Source: Trema orientale
Lineage: Eukaryota > Streptophyta > Magnoliopsida > Rosales > Cannabaceae
Direction: 5' to 3'
Length of the DNA stretch: 64,000 nt
NCBI GenBank assembly: GCA_002914845.1
Contig: JXTC01000035.1
Coordinates: 1,222,901 to 1,286,900, forward strand
This document shows, piece after piece, positions 1 to 9,948 of this stretch (positions are counted from its first letter, which is position 1; each line of letters starts with the position of its first letter). A program made the translations under genes and the position numbers. Under the pieces are notes generated by a model that made no database searches, was not told where the DNA came from, and saw only the letters and a list, made by a program, of their open reading frames with translations.

Positions 1-1592
1 TAATATGAGACTATTAACGATGGAATAGGGTAGTAAGTTAAAACTTCGGGGCCAAAAGTGGTACGTACTATAATCATAATTTGAAGACCATCAGAGAAAT
101 TAACCCTCTTTAATTAACCCTCTTTTCTTATCAAATAGTTAACAATAAATAAATAAATCAGAGCAAAGCTTTAAAAATTCTTTGTTAATGATGACCGTTA
201 ATTATGGAAGCTGTCTTTGACAATGGCAGTTGGCTAAGTCGTCTTTGACTGCATTGACCTAGCTGGCATGATACGTGCGATATGATCTGTGCAAATAGCT
301 ATCAGAAAAAACCATTCAAATCCACCTTGCTTGTAGGGTCTGTCTTACTCCCCTGATATGTGGATGACTCTGGTTCATTTGTTCTTGTAATATTCATTCG
401 GCTTCCATCAGCAATGCATGCCAGAACATCGGCTCCCAATTAACATTCCCCATGATAATTGCTACTAAAGTAAAAATTAATTCATCTAGACATATAATAT
501 GTGAACAAAACATGGTCCATATGATATCAACAGCTTGGCCGGACTCGTTTGTTCTGTCCATACTTAGTATTTAAGAAACAGACCCATGTCACTTTCAACA
601 ACCATTTTTTCCTCAGGTTCATGGTTTTTTCCTACTCCTTCTTTTAAAAATGCCAAAAGCAACAAATCTTACCAAATCGACTTTATTTAATTATGTTTTT
701 TTAACTATTATTATTATTTTCTTCAGCTGCCATCAAACAAAGTCCACAAGTCACAAATCAATATTCAGTTTAACTTATTTCTTGCCACGGATCTTCTCAG
801 CATGCATGCTGCATTGAAAATCAATTTCTCAAGTTATTACATTCTTTTTTATTATTACATTGCACGTGTGTTATTCAATTCCGCTTTTCTTAGCAAAGTT
901 ACCCTTTGTTTTTCTTTTTGTTCGTGTCAAGTTTGGTGGCAAAAATGACAGTTGTTAAGAGAAGCGCAATCTAATTCTATCAATTACGCAAAAGTTACAG
1001 TTCTTAGAAAAGCGCAATCTAATTCTATCAATTACCTAAAAAACCAAGCTAAAAGTGCACTCTTCGGGCCCTATCTGTTTAGATTGAGCCGAAGGACCCC
1101 ATAGACTTCTTATATTCAAATAATGCCCCTACATTACTTTAGGCTCCAAAAATGAGGGTAGTTTAGCTGAGAGAAGAAGTTGATAACAGGTGGTCAGATG
1201 TGGACGACCCCAGTTATTAACGTTTTCGTTTTGTGCATGGCAGGAGCTATCTGCGGCAGGTTATTCCACTCTTAAAGTTTTTGGTGTCATTACTCGTTAC
1301 CATGAACTAAAACCTCTCACTATCAACTTTAACTATCTGCTGGCGTGGAGTCATAATTTTCTTCCATTTGTTTTTTCTCTGAAACTACTTGCATATTCCA
1401 TTATATTCCTGTTTTGAACCTTTTTGCATTTATTTACTTCATTATAGGAATCAGTTGTTCGGCAGGAGTATCTACTTATGATTATTCATATTCCCCATTC
1501 TGATTTTCAAATTTGATAACCCCTTTTCTGTTTTTGTGTATTCTACTCCATTCTGTTCTTGTATTAAGTTTTCACAATTGTCCAATACCGAT
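1..1592. other. Upstream region of the CBSDUF5-like gene
   Basis: AT-rich DNA without a convincing coding exon. The last 400 bases probably include promoter and 5' UTR of the gene starting at 1593; a 5' UTR intron is possible but I could not fix its ends. A 49-bp tandem duplication lies inside (separate entry). Confidence 0.5.
948..1036. repeat. 49-bp tandem duplication, two copies
   Basis: The segment beginning acagttgttaag at 948 recurs 49 bases later as acagttcttag. Both copies share a run of more than 20 identical bases containing gcgcaatctaattctatc. Seen directly. It lies about 0.6 kb upstream of the first coding exon, so it may be a promoter polymorphism. Confidence 0.75.
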
Positions 1593-4500
1593 ATGGAAAA
1601 AGATGACATCCCATGTTGTGAAGTGGATTTTTGGGTGTTTCTGGCCATAAGTTTGGCCCTTGTGTTACTCGCAGGCATTACATCAGGCCTGGCTCTAGGA
1701 CTCTTGTCCTTCAGCAAAGTTGATCTTGAGGTCCTTATTAAGTCTGGCCAGTTCCATGACCAGAAGAATGCAGGTAGCTTCCTAATACTTTCCAAGTTAA
1801 AGATGATTGTCTTTCAGCCATTTTTTGTTTCATAATTGTTTATCTTCACTTATCTGCAGCAAAGATTCTGCCGCTTGTAAAGAATGAACACCTACTTCTA
1901 TGTACCCTCCTTATAGTGAAATCACTGGCAATGGAGGTAGGAAGCCACCGATGATGTACAGTTTTAAAAAAATTGTACTCTAAAGTGAATTGATTCTAAG
2001 CGTTCTTTTTTAGGCACTTCCCATTTTCTTGGACTCAATCCTTCCATCTTGGGCTGCTATTCTTATGTCAGTCACCCTCGTTGTTGCGTTTGCAGAGGTT
2101 TGTGTTAAGGAGTAGTGTGCGTTATTACTGTTTTATGGTTTCAAATTCACCAGCTAATGCTAAGATAAGTAAGATTAAATTGTTCTCATAAGAAAGCACT
2201 TTGTTTCTTGTAAATTTCGTATAGATCATTCCTCAAGCTGTGTGCTCTCGGTATGGACTCAGTATTGGTGCAAAACTTTCTAGCTTTGTTCGAATGCTTC
2301 TGGTTATCTTCTTTCCTATATCAAAACCACTCAGCAAGGTAAAGGGTCCATTTTTCAATGCCTAGGATAATGCCTTCAGTCTTCTTTGGTTGACTTCGAT
2401 TTTAGGCATGTTTAGGACACCTTAGATTCTAACTTCTAAAGCAGTTTTGGACCGTCCAGGATGACCATAAGTTCCCATGAGTTTCAAAATTTTCACGACT
2501 CATACACATCTTGCTTAGAACAATCTGCCACACTTTCTACCTTGTAGTGACAAGCATGCTTCTGGCATGAACAGGGAAAAGATATCGTGATTAGTACCAG
2601 TGCCTCTCAACAATAAAGTGGACATTTTTACCATAGGAAAGAAATCCTTCTGCTGAAAGGTGATTAATTAGTTAAGTAGTGTTTATTGCCAAACCAAAAA
2701 GAAAGGGTCCATCAACCGAGGTTTTTAGGTTCCGACTATCGAGAAAGGATTAGTACTTTTGTTCTTGTTTTCTCTCATATCTTTGTTGAAACTTTTACTT
2801 GGCAGCTGCTTGATTGGCTCCTAGGGGAAGGGCATTCTGTACTCTTTAGACGAGCAGAGCTAAAGACACTGGTGGATTTACATGCAAATGAGGTTGGGAT
2901 TTCGCATTTCATTGGGAAATATAGTTGAATATGATTGGTTGGATTCATATTTAGTTTTCTTAATATTGTGGTGATCATCTTTAGGCAGGGAAAGGTGGAG
3001 AATTGTCACATCATGAAACCATGATCATAGGTGGAGCTCTTGATTTAACACGTAAGACTGCTAAAGATGCAATGACACCCACATCTGAAATTTTTTCCCT
3101 TGATATAAACTCCAAACTTGACATGTAAGTCTCTCACTTTTCAAGTATTTTTACTTCTTTTTCGGCTTTTGTCACAGTCATAGTACTTTTTTTTCCCCTT
3201 AGGCAAACAATGGGTTTGATTGTGAGCAAAGGTCACAGCCGCATACCTATCTACTCCGGAAGCCGGACAAATATCATTGGCCTCATTTTGGTAAGGAACT
3301 CAAGCTCCATAAAGTGTATACGACAGAGTTAAATAACACTTAGTTTCCTTCATGTGTAATCTAGATTCATGTATAGTATGCAGTTCCACACAGTTTCAGT
3401 CTAAAGTTTTTGAACGACAAAATTTTTTCATCGTGGCATACATCTTTATAACTTTTCTCTTTATTAGGTTAAGAATTTAATCTTCTGCCACCCTGAAGAC
3501 GAAACTCCAATCAAGCACATGACTCTCAGAAGAATTCCCAGGTAACTGTCTGATCTTTGCTTCTTATTGAACTGGTGAGAAATTTAATGTCTTGAATGTG
3601 ATCATAATATATTATGTGTCACAGGGTTTATGACAATTGGCCTCTATATGATATATTGAAGCAATTCCAGAAGGGTCATAGTCACATGGCTGCTGTTGTG
3701 AAGAGTAAGGATACTAGCTTGATGAACATAAATACCAAGTTGAATCTAAATCTAACTCCAACTGCAATACAAGGTAACACTGCAAAAAATGTAGATTTAT
3801 ATAGCTGAAAAATAAGTTCAGTGCCAGCAAATGTCTTGTAACATCTTAAGATTATGGGCTCTATGGTTTTGCAGCTCACAATACTATTCTTTGTCAAAAA
3901 GAACACCTGACTATCTCTGCAGAGACATCGCCTTCTGGTTCATTTGACACTGAATATTATACTCCAAACTCAAACTTTGCCACGGAGCAAGAGAAAGGAG
4001 ATAGAATTATCTCCGACGGAATTCTGGAATCCATTCAAATCAACTCGGATGAGGAGGTAATTGGGATCATAACAATGGAAGATGTCATGGAGGAACTGCT
4101 GCAGGTACAAGTTCACTTCCAATTTCTTTTCTTTTTCTTTCTTTTGCTGCATTGATATCATAGTTGTAATGCCGATAACATAAACTAATTGAATAGTAAC
4201 AATTCACTTGTCACATCAGATAGTATTAAGACGTTGAGATAATAAGTAAGATCGCTAGCATTATTCATTGTAGTAAACTAACACAGTTGACCCCTTTTTC
4301 TCCTGCTCTTTCAGGAAGACATACTCGATGAAACTGACCAATATGTTGATGTACATAACAAGTGAGTGATGAATATTCTGTTTTTACAACCTAAAGTTTC
4401 TTCTTTTGAGGCAGAGATATCAATGTGGGTTGGACTTTGTGGGTCGGCCCATATTCTGAAGAAAAAATATGGTACCGGTTCGGCCCAGGCCCATATTATG

Positions 4501-5487
4501 TGGGTCTGGACCGGCCCGTTACATATAGTAAGGACCGGGCTAAGTCTTAGTCATAGGCTCACAGGCACGGCCCATATTTCTATCGGCCCACATTTAGTCT
4601 TTTTATATATAATTTTAAATATATTTTTTAATTAAAATTTTAAAAAATCTTATTTTAATATTTTCATTTATATGATTTTAATGTTATTTATTTACTAATT
4701 TTTATTTATTTTTAATTTATTCAAAATTTAAAAGAATATAAATAAGTTTTAGGATATTTTAAAGTATAGAATAACAACGAAATTAGGCCCACATTATGGC
4801 CCATATTCGGCCCGTATAGGCACAATCCATTTAGGCACAGTCCACTTAGGCTCGTATAAAATGTGGATTGGGCCTGTGGGCCATACTGGACCCCTTAATA
4901 AAAATATGGGCTGGGTCGGACCGGCCCATATTTTAAACGGGTCGGACCTAAACATGATACAAAACTCATATGAGCTTATCAAATGTAGATCGGGTCGGCC
5001 CGGCCCGGTCCACTTTACTTCTCAATTTTGAGGCATGTTTGGCATTAATTAATTATATGGTTTTGTTTATACAGAATTAAAATCAATCTGAGGCCTTTAA
5101 GAAGATCATCATCAAGATCTCCAAGAAGATCTATGTCTCACCTTCATTGGAGGACTCCAGAGCAGTCTCCACTCTCATCATACACTCCTATACGTCGTTC
5201 ACCCAGTGCCCCGCCTACTAAACCACCTCTCTTAAGACCAACTTTCTATGCTTCTCCTGGAAAATCCACACCAAATTCTCCAGCCCCTTCTGGGGGCTCT
5301 GTTTACGCCTCACCATCCTCATACCGGGTATGTCAAAGCTTGAAGCTTTTGGTTACTCACTGAGTTACTGAATCATTCCATCTTTTTCTCATGTAAAGCT
5401 ACCTTTCTCATATTAAGTACTGTTTTTTGGCTTTGACAGGTTTCAAGAAAATCATATGAGAAACTTCATCAGCCCACTGATTCGTGA
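1593..5487 (+). CDS. CBSDUF5: DUF21/CNNM transmembrane protein with CBS domains (CBSDUF5-like)
   Basis: A 523-aa membrane protein read from 13 exons: 1593-1773, 1860-1936, 2014-2097, 2225-2338, 2806-2892, 2985-3124, 3203-3290, 3468-3541, 3625-3773, 3875-4104, 4315-4361, 5075-5327 and 5440-5487. All introns are GT-AG and the total length is a multiple of three. The N-terminus [14 protein letters not shown] is followed by hydrophobic segments of the DUF21/CNNM domain (about residues 12-180, with [10 protein letters not shown] and [13 protein letters not shown]). Next come the linker [20 protein letters not shown] and a CBS pair ([29 protein letters not shown]). The C-terminus is Ser/Pro/Arg-rich. 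The family is linked to Mg2+/divalent cation transport in animals and bacteria; plant roles are poorly known. The order next to a PAM68-like gene matches At5g52790/At5g52780 as I recall them, which supports the CBSDUF5 name. Intron 11 carries a Mutator-like insertion. Confidence 0.9.
4404..5035. mobile_element. Mutator-like MITE in intron 11 of the CBSDUF5-like gene
   Basis: A perfect 10-bp direct repeat TTTTGAGGCA occurs at 4404-4413 and 5026-5035 and fits a target-site duplication of the 9-10 bp size usual for Mutator-like elements. The 612 bp between them begin gagatatcaatgtgg and end in a segment whose reverse complement begins ttgagaagtaaagtgg. Both ends carry GGCCCATATT/GGGTCGGCC words in opposite orientation, around an AT-rich core (4590-4780). 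The element has no coding capacity. The GC-rich arms could fold into a long imperfect hairpin in the pre-mRNA. The terminal repeat match is loose, so the class is an inference. Confidence 0.6.
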
Positions 5488-5773
5488 TGCGCTAGGAAAG
5501 TCTTTATTTTACAATCTCTACAATTTTTTTTTTCTTGGCACTTTTCTTTATACAGTATATGATTTGATTTTTTTTTTTTTTTTTGCAATTTTAAATATGA
5601 AAATAGACATGTCGTTTTGTGATCATCATCATCTTCTTCTTCTTTTTTTTCTTTGGGTTAAGGTCATGAAAATATTACACTTGAAATTATGTTTTGTGAA
5701 ATAATCAACATGTTTTCTCAAATAATAATAAACTTTATGCCGCGTTATCAATGATGTAAATTCCAACGTAATA

Positions 5774-6485
5774 CACTATAGGAAAATTCAGATGAAACGA
5801 CATGTCGTTTGTGTTGAATAAACGACCACGGTAAACGACAACTGGTATTTGTATTAAAAGGACTGCAGAACTAGGATTAAAAGTGAATAAAAAAAATAGA
5901 AAAATAAAAAAAAGGGGATCCTGTGCATTAAAAAAAATAATGAAAAAAAAAGAGATCCTTAGCTAGTAATATTATATATCGCTTATAAATTACAGATAAA
6001 TTAACATCAACTTTTGACAAGAAGTATCTGTCATTTCTAAGATCAAATGATAGAAAAGTTTAAAGGAATGACATACGTAAACATTCTGTTATAAATTTGG
6101 AAAATGTTAAACATCTCGATAAATTATCTTGACAGAATAACTTAATGATGTGACAACTTAGATGACAAATAATAAGTGATTGATATATTAAATATTGAAA
6201 AATGATATAATGCCAAAACTTGAGATTGAAAAAAAAGAAAGCTAGAAGTCCAACAGTAGTAGAGACTGGCACTAAAAAACTCAACAACTAAATCTGCGAT
6301 CAAATATATTCGGGGTGCCAAATTTGGACTAACGTGTGATTTGGGTAATTCATCAAGTACTAGCAATAGGATGAACCGTAATAGGCAGTTTTCAGATAAA
6401 AGAGCGCAAACTTTTTCAAGTATAAAAGACTTGTCGTTTGCATGTATAGCCGAGAATATGCATGTCGTTTATGTACGACAAGACC
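5774..6485. mobile_element. Candidate CACTA-type element remnant with palindromic subterminal motifs
   Basis: At 5774 the sequence reads CACTATAGGAAAATTC, close to the CACTACAGGAAAA-type ends of plant CACTA transposons. It is followed by a perfect 16-bp palindrome AAACGACATGTCGTTT (5795-5810) and further acgac/gtcgtt words at about 5820-5840. The same words recur near 6430-6485 (cttgtcgtttgcatg, catgtcgtttatgtacgac). Such repeats are typical of subterminal transposase-binding regions. I found no matching TAGTG end, so this may be a truncated copy. Confidence 0.35.
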
Positions 6486-6581
6486 GCAATGCATGATCGA
6501 ATAATTTGTCCATCTGTACAAGACACTCGAATACATAGCTTTCGAAGCAAAAATATCATACATACTGAGATAAAAGCTCAG

Positions 6582-6589
6582 AAATATCT
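6582..6589 (+). promoter_or_regulatory. Evening-element-like AAATATCT upstream of the PAM68-like gene
   Basis: AAATATCT sits about 105 bases before the ATG. It is 8 of the 9 bases of the evening element bound by CCA1/LHY/REVEILLE proteins. A short match like this is expected by chance in AT-rich DNA, so functional weight is low. Confidence 0.15.
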
Positions 6590-6694
6590 TATGATATGAA
6601 ACAGAGTAACGAGTACCATTCATTTTTGGATAAGCGTTACACCCATAAGAACATACCAATACCTGATAACGAAACTAAATTAGCCTAAGTAGCC

Positions 6695-7252
6695 ATGAAA
6701 GCTGTAATCTCCTCCTCACCTCCACCACCTCTCTACATTCCAAACTCTTCACCATGGAAACCCAAAAGTCCAATAACAACAACCACCCTCCTCATCCCCA
6801 GGGCCTCAAAAAGCCCAAACCAAACCAAAAGAGCCCAAAGAGCAAAAGCCAACGCCAAGGGCTTTTCCGGTACACCGGCACCGACCACGAAAGAAACGCC
6901 GGCGACCCAAAACTCCGGTAAGGGTTCCGGGGCCGATGATGACGAAATCCCACAAGTTGTGTTCGATAGAATGATTGTTAGAATCTTGGTCTCGGTGGGG
7001 ACTCCAATGGCGACTGGTCTAGCGTTGTTGAAGATTTTTAGCATTTTTAAGGAGCAAGGCTTATGGGATGTACCCATTTGGTTGCCACTGTTGACTACCC
7101 TTTTGACTTTTGGGGTCTCTGGCTTTGGGATTCCTTATGGGGCTTTGTCTACGAGTTGGGATGAGAAGAGTAAAGGCTCATTGCTTGGGCTTGAAGAAGT
7201 CCAAAGGAACTGGGTTGAGATGTGGAGGGAGGAGGATGAGAGCAATAATTGA
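6695..7252 (+). CDS. PAM68L: PAM68-family (DUF3464) chloroplast membrane protein, probably PAM68L
   Basis: An intronless 185-aa protein. Residues 1-65 are rich in Ser, Pro, Thr and basic residues with almost no acidic ones, as in a chloroplast transit peptide. The PAM68 domain follows from about residue 83 (DEIPQVVFDRMIVRIL). It has two hydrophobic segments (about 92-118 and 128-150) and ends with the family hallmark GSLLGLEEVQRNWVEMW. PAM68 and PAM68L are thylakoid proteins needed to assemble photosystem II and the NDH complex respectively. Sequence alone does not separate the two with certainty here. The neighbouring CBSDUF5-like gene (At5g52790 beside PAM68L At5g52780, recalled) favours PAM68L. 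The start is the first ATG in frame. Confidence 0.88.
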   Translation: MKAVISSSPPPPLYIPNSSPWKPKSPITTTTLLIPRASKSPNQTKRAQRAKANAKGFSGTPAPTTKETPATQNSGKGSGADDDEIPQVVFDRMIVRILVSVGTPMATGLALLKIFSIFKEQGLWDVPIWLPLLTTLLTFGVSGFGIPYGALSTSWDEKSKGSLLGLEEVQRNWVEMWREEDESNN

Positions 7253-9307
7253 AAAAGATGATGTATTAGATGTAAATCTTTTCCACTAATTATATCATCT
7301 TTGGAGGGTCTGTACTTACACAAATTTTACGCATAAAGATTCAATCTTCATCTGGTATTATGAATTTTCTTTTTTCTTTTTATGTCCATAATTTTGACAA
7401 GGTTAATACACATCATGTATATGTAGCTCGGACTCAAACAATCACCAGATATCCATATATGTCTTGTGTCTAATGGCTTATGCCTCAGTATTATAGGTCA
7501 ATTATTATGAGTTGATATTAGAATTTGGTGCATGGTAAAAGGTGAAACGCTGTTGAGTCTAACACTATTACGTAGTAGCGATCGGAAAGATAATCTAGTG
7601 GTAATCATTTTTCCTCCCAACGTAAAAGTTCTAAATCCTTAATCGCCATAAAAAAATTATATAGTATAATTAAAGTTGAAGGAAAATTAGTAGTGTTATG
7701 TAGTAACTTTAATAGGATGCAGTTATTTGTTAATTTAAGTTTTAATTGGGAGTAATTGGTAGCTAAGTTCACCGCACAATTTTCCACGACTTCCATAATT
7801 TTATAATTGGGTTAACAGCTCATCCCCAGTATTTATCCAGGACCAGGAGTAAGGCCCTACTCCTCACTGAGAAAATATACACAAGTCAAGATTCTCAACC
7901 ACATTAGACTTCATTTCGTATACTTCTCTTTAATTTATGTATATACTAAATGACAATCTCTAAAAATATATTCAAATTCATTTTCTATATTATACGTTCT
8001 GATTCCATCTGCACCTTGAGATTAGCACAAATCTTAGTTTATTATAATAAACGATGTGCATTAATTAAGTCGTAACTATATTTAGTTTCTAGGATTGCAA
8101 ATTGCTAATTTATTTGCAACTTTTCTGTGCCAAAATTTGATTGATTGGTTACATGAACATGAAACAAGCTGAATAAAATAATGATAGAAAAAATGCCACG
8201 ACAAAGAAAATAGTGCTAGTGGGGGCACTTTTTGAATCCATTGCCTGAAAGCAAAGTCACAAAATGCAAATGACGACAGTATATAAGTTGAAACGTCTAA
8301 ATAGACGTCTCTATAGTTTATATTTGTTTATAATATGTTTAATGACTTTAATCTTTCTTAAAGATACGCTTTGCTGTACATAATGACCTCGTTTGACGAC
8401 CTAAAAAAGATAATAAAAAAGAGCCCTTTGGCTCACACTGCTGATAAAGACCTTTGAGTTACTATTGTTATTATTTTTTTCATAAAACGATTAAACAAAA
8501 CCATGAACACCATGTGGTCTAAAATGACCCTTGTGGCCTTGTCATAAACAAACAATCAAACCAATGAAGTTTCTTCTTCTTTTTTACCACATAATTTTTT
8601 TCAGTTTCGTTAATTTTATTTTATTTTTGAATTTTTCTCAGTTTCATTTTTTTTTTTTTTTTTTTTTCTGAGTGTCAAGTCTCTATCACGCTATGAATAA
8701 ATTGGACTACGGCACGGCTCTTTCCATAATCCATACTTACATAATTATATATTGATATTTCAATATCTACATTTGCTAAAGCACATACCTATCAATTTAT
8801 GTCGTTTATTTAAATTAATGCTCTGAAAGGCAATATTGTAAGTTGCATAATTCTCAGGTTGGGCACTGGACTCACTTCTTATCTTAAAGGTGTTATTTTC
8901 AATTCATAGAAAAAGACATCATGCTTTGGCATTTTTATTTTTTAAAAAAATCTTACTACACTCGTGCATATTTACGCAAGCTCAAGCTAAAGGGGTTTTG
9001 GAGGTTTCAGAAATAGTTTTAACTTTATCCCTTCCACTAGTTCAGAATCGAGATCCAAAAAAATAAATAAATAAATCAAAAGGTCAAGCTAGCATGACAT
9101 GGGTCATTAGGGAAAACTACTTTAATTAATCTCAAATTTTAATCTCAAATCAGCACTAGATAAAAGAGAACAACATTAATTGAAGAACAACTTCTTAGCA
9201 AGCACTCAGTACTGTACATTGTACTTATCACATCTCTTCTAAAACACCATCTTAATCTTATGAAGCACCAAAAATTAAAAATAACCATTTTTCTAAATCT
9301 AAAAATC
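7253..9307. other. Intergenic, no gene seen
   Basis: AT-rich DNA with homopolymer tracts (T-run near 8647-8668). The first 100 bases are probably 3' UTR of the PAM68-like gene, and the last about 150 bases are 3' UTR of the HIPP gene on the other strand. I saw no coding exon, RNA gene or structured repeat. Confidence 0.5.
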
Positions 9308-9948
9308 TTAGCAGATGACACAAGCATTGGGATCTTCCTCTACACTTCTGACATAATAATGTGTAGTCATATGAGGATTATAGGCCTTGTATAGCTTTAG
9401 AAGTTCTGCCATCTCATCCTTAGGATCTTTCTTTGCCTCTTCTTTCTTTGGCTCTTGTTTCTTTGGTTCTTCTTTCTTCTTCTCTTCTCCTTTTGGGGGT
9501 CCCACTGAGAGTATATCAGCACTACATAACTTCCTCAACTTGCTTACTAAACTCACTGGATCTATGTCCCCTATTACCGTCAATTTCATGTCCTTGGCAT
9601 CCATGGAAATTGAATCAACCCCTGAAAAATAATAAAATTAAAAAAAAAAATTATTAGATCATCATGTTTTGTGATCTGGGTTTTCTTTTTTTTTTTTAAT
9701 TAAATAAAAGGGTAAATTAAATAATTTCCTCATCAACCAAAGTAAAGATTTTTATACCTGAATGGCCAGAGACTGTCCTCATGATCTTCTTCCTGGATCT
9801 CTCATCATGGAAGTCCAATTTCAACACCACTTGCTGTAACAAAACAAACCCATTAATTGGAATAAAATTAATAAATTCTGAACATATAAAAACCAAAAAA
9901 TAAATAAAGCTTTCATGAAGTAAAGTGAAATTAAATACTAACCTTCAT
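9308..9948 (-). CDS. Heavy metal-associated isoprenylated plant protein (HIPP), CxxC-less
   Basis: A 131-aa protein in three exons: 9943-9948 (only Met-Lys), 9758-9833 and 9308-9621. An HMA-like fold spans residues 1-70 ([42 protein letters not shown]). A Lys/Glu/Pro-rich linker follows ([19 protein letters not shown]), then the C-terminal CVIC, a CaaX farnesylation signal. The metal-binding CxxC of classical HIPPs is absent: HDERSRK stands at that position, as in HIPP39/HIPP16-type members. Metal binding is therefore doubtful; a role as a membrane-tethered binding partner is more likely. HIPPs of this group cluster near At5g52740-At5g52760 in Arabidopsis (recalled), which fits the local gene order. 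The model depends on a two-codon first exon; its donor and acceptor are canonical and in phase. Confidence 0.85.

Larger units (their letters stand above)
5488..6694. other. Intergenic region between the CBSDUF5-like and PAM68-like genes
   Basis: The first 200-250 bases are likely 3' UTR, T-rich with an aataataataaac stretch near 5720. The rest contains a candidate CACTA-type terminus and palindromic ACGACATGTCG words (separate entry), then the promoter of the PAM68-like gene. Small ORFs on the minus strand (6060-6659) show no recognisable domain. Confidence 0.5.
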
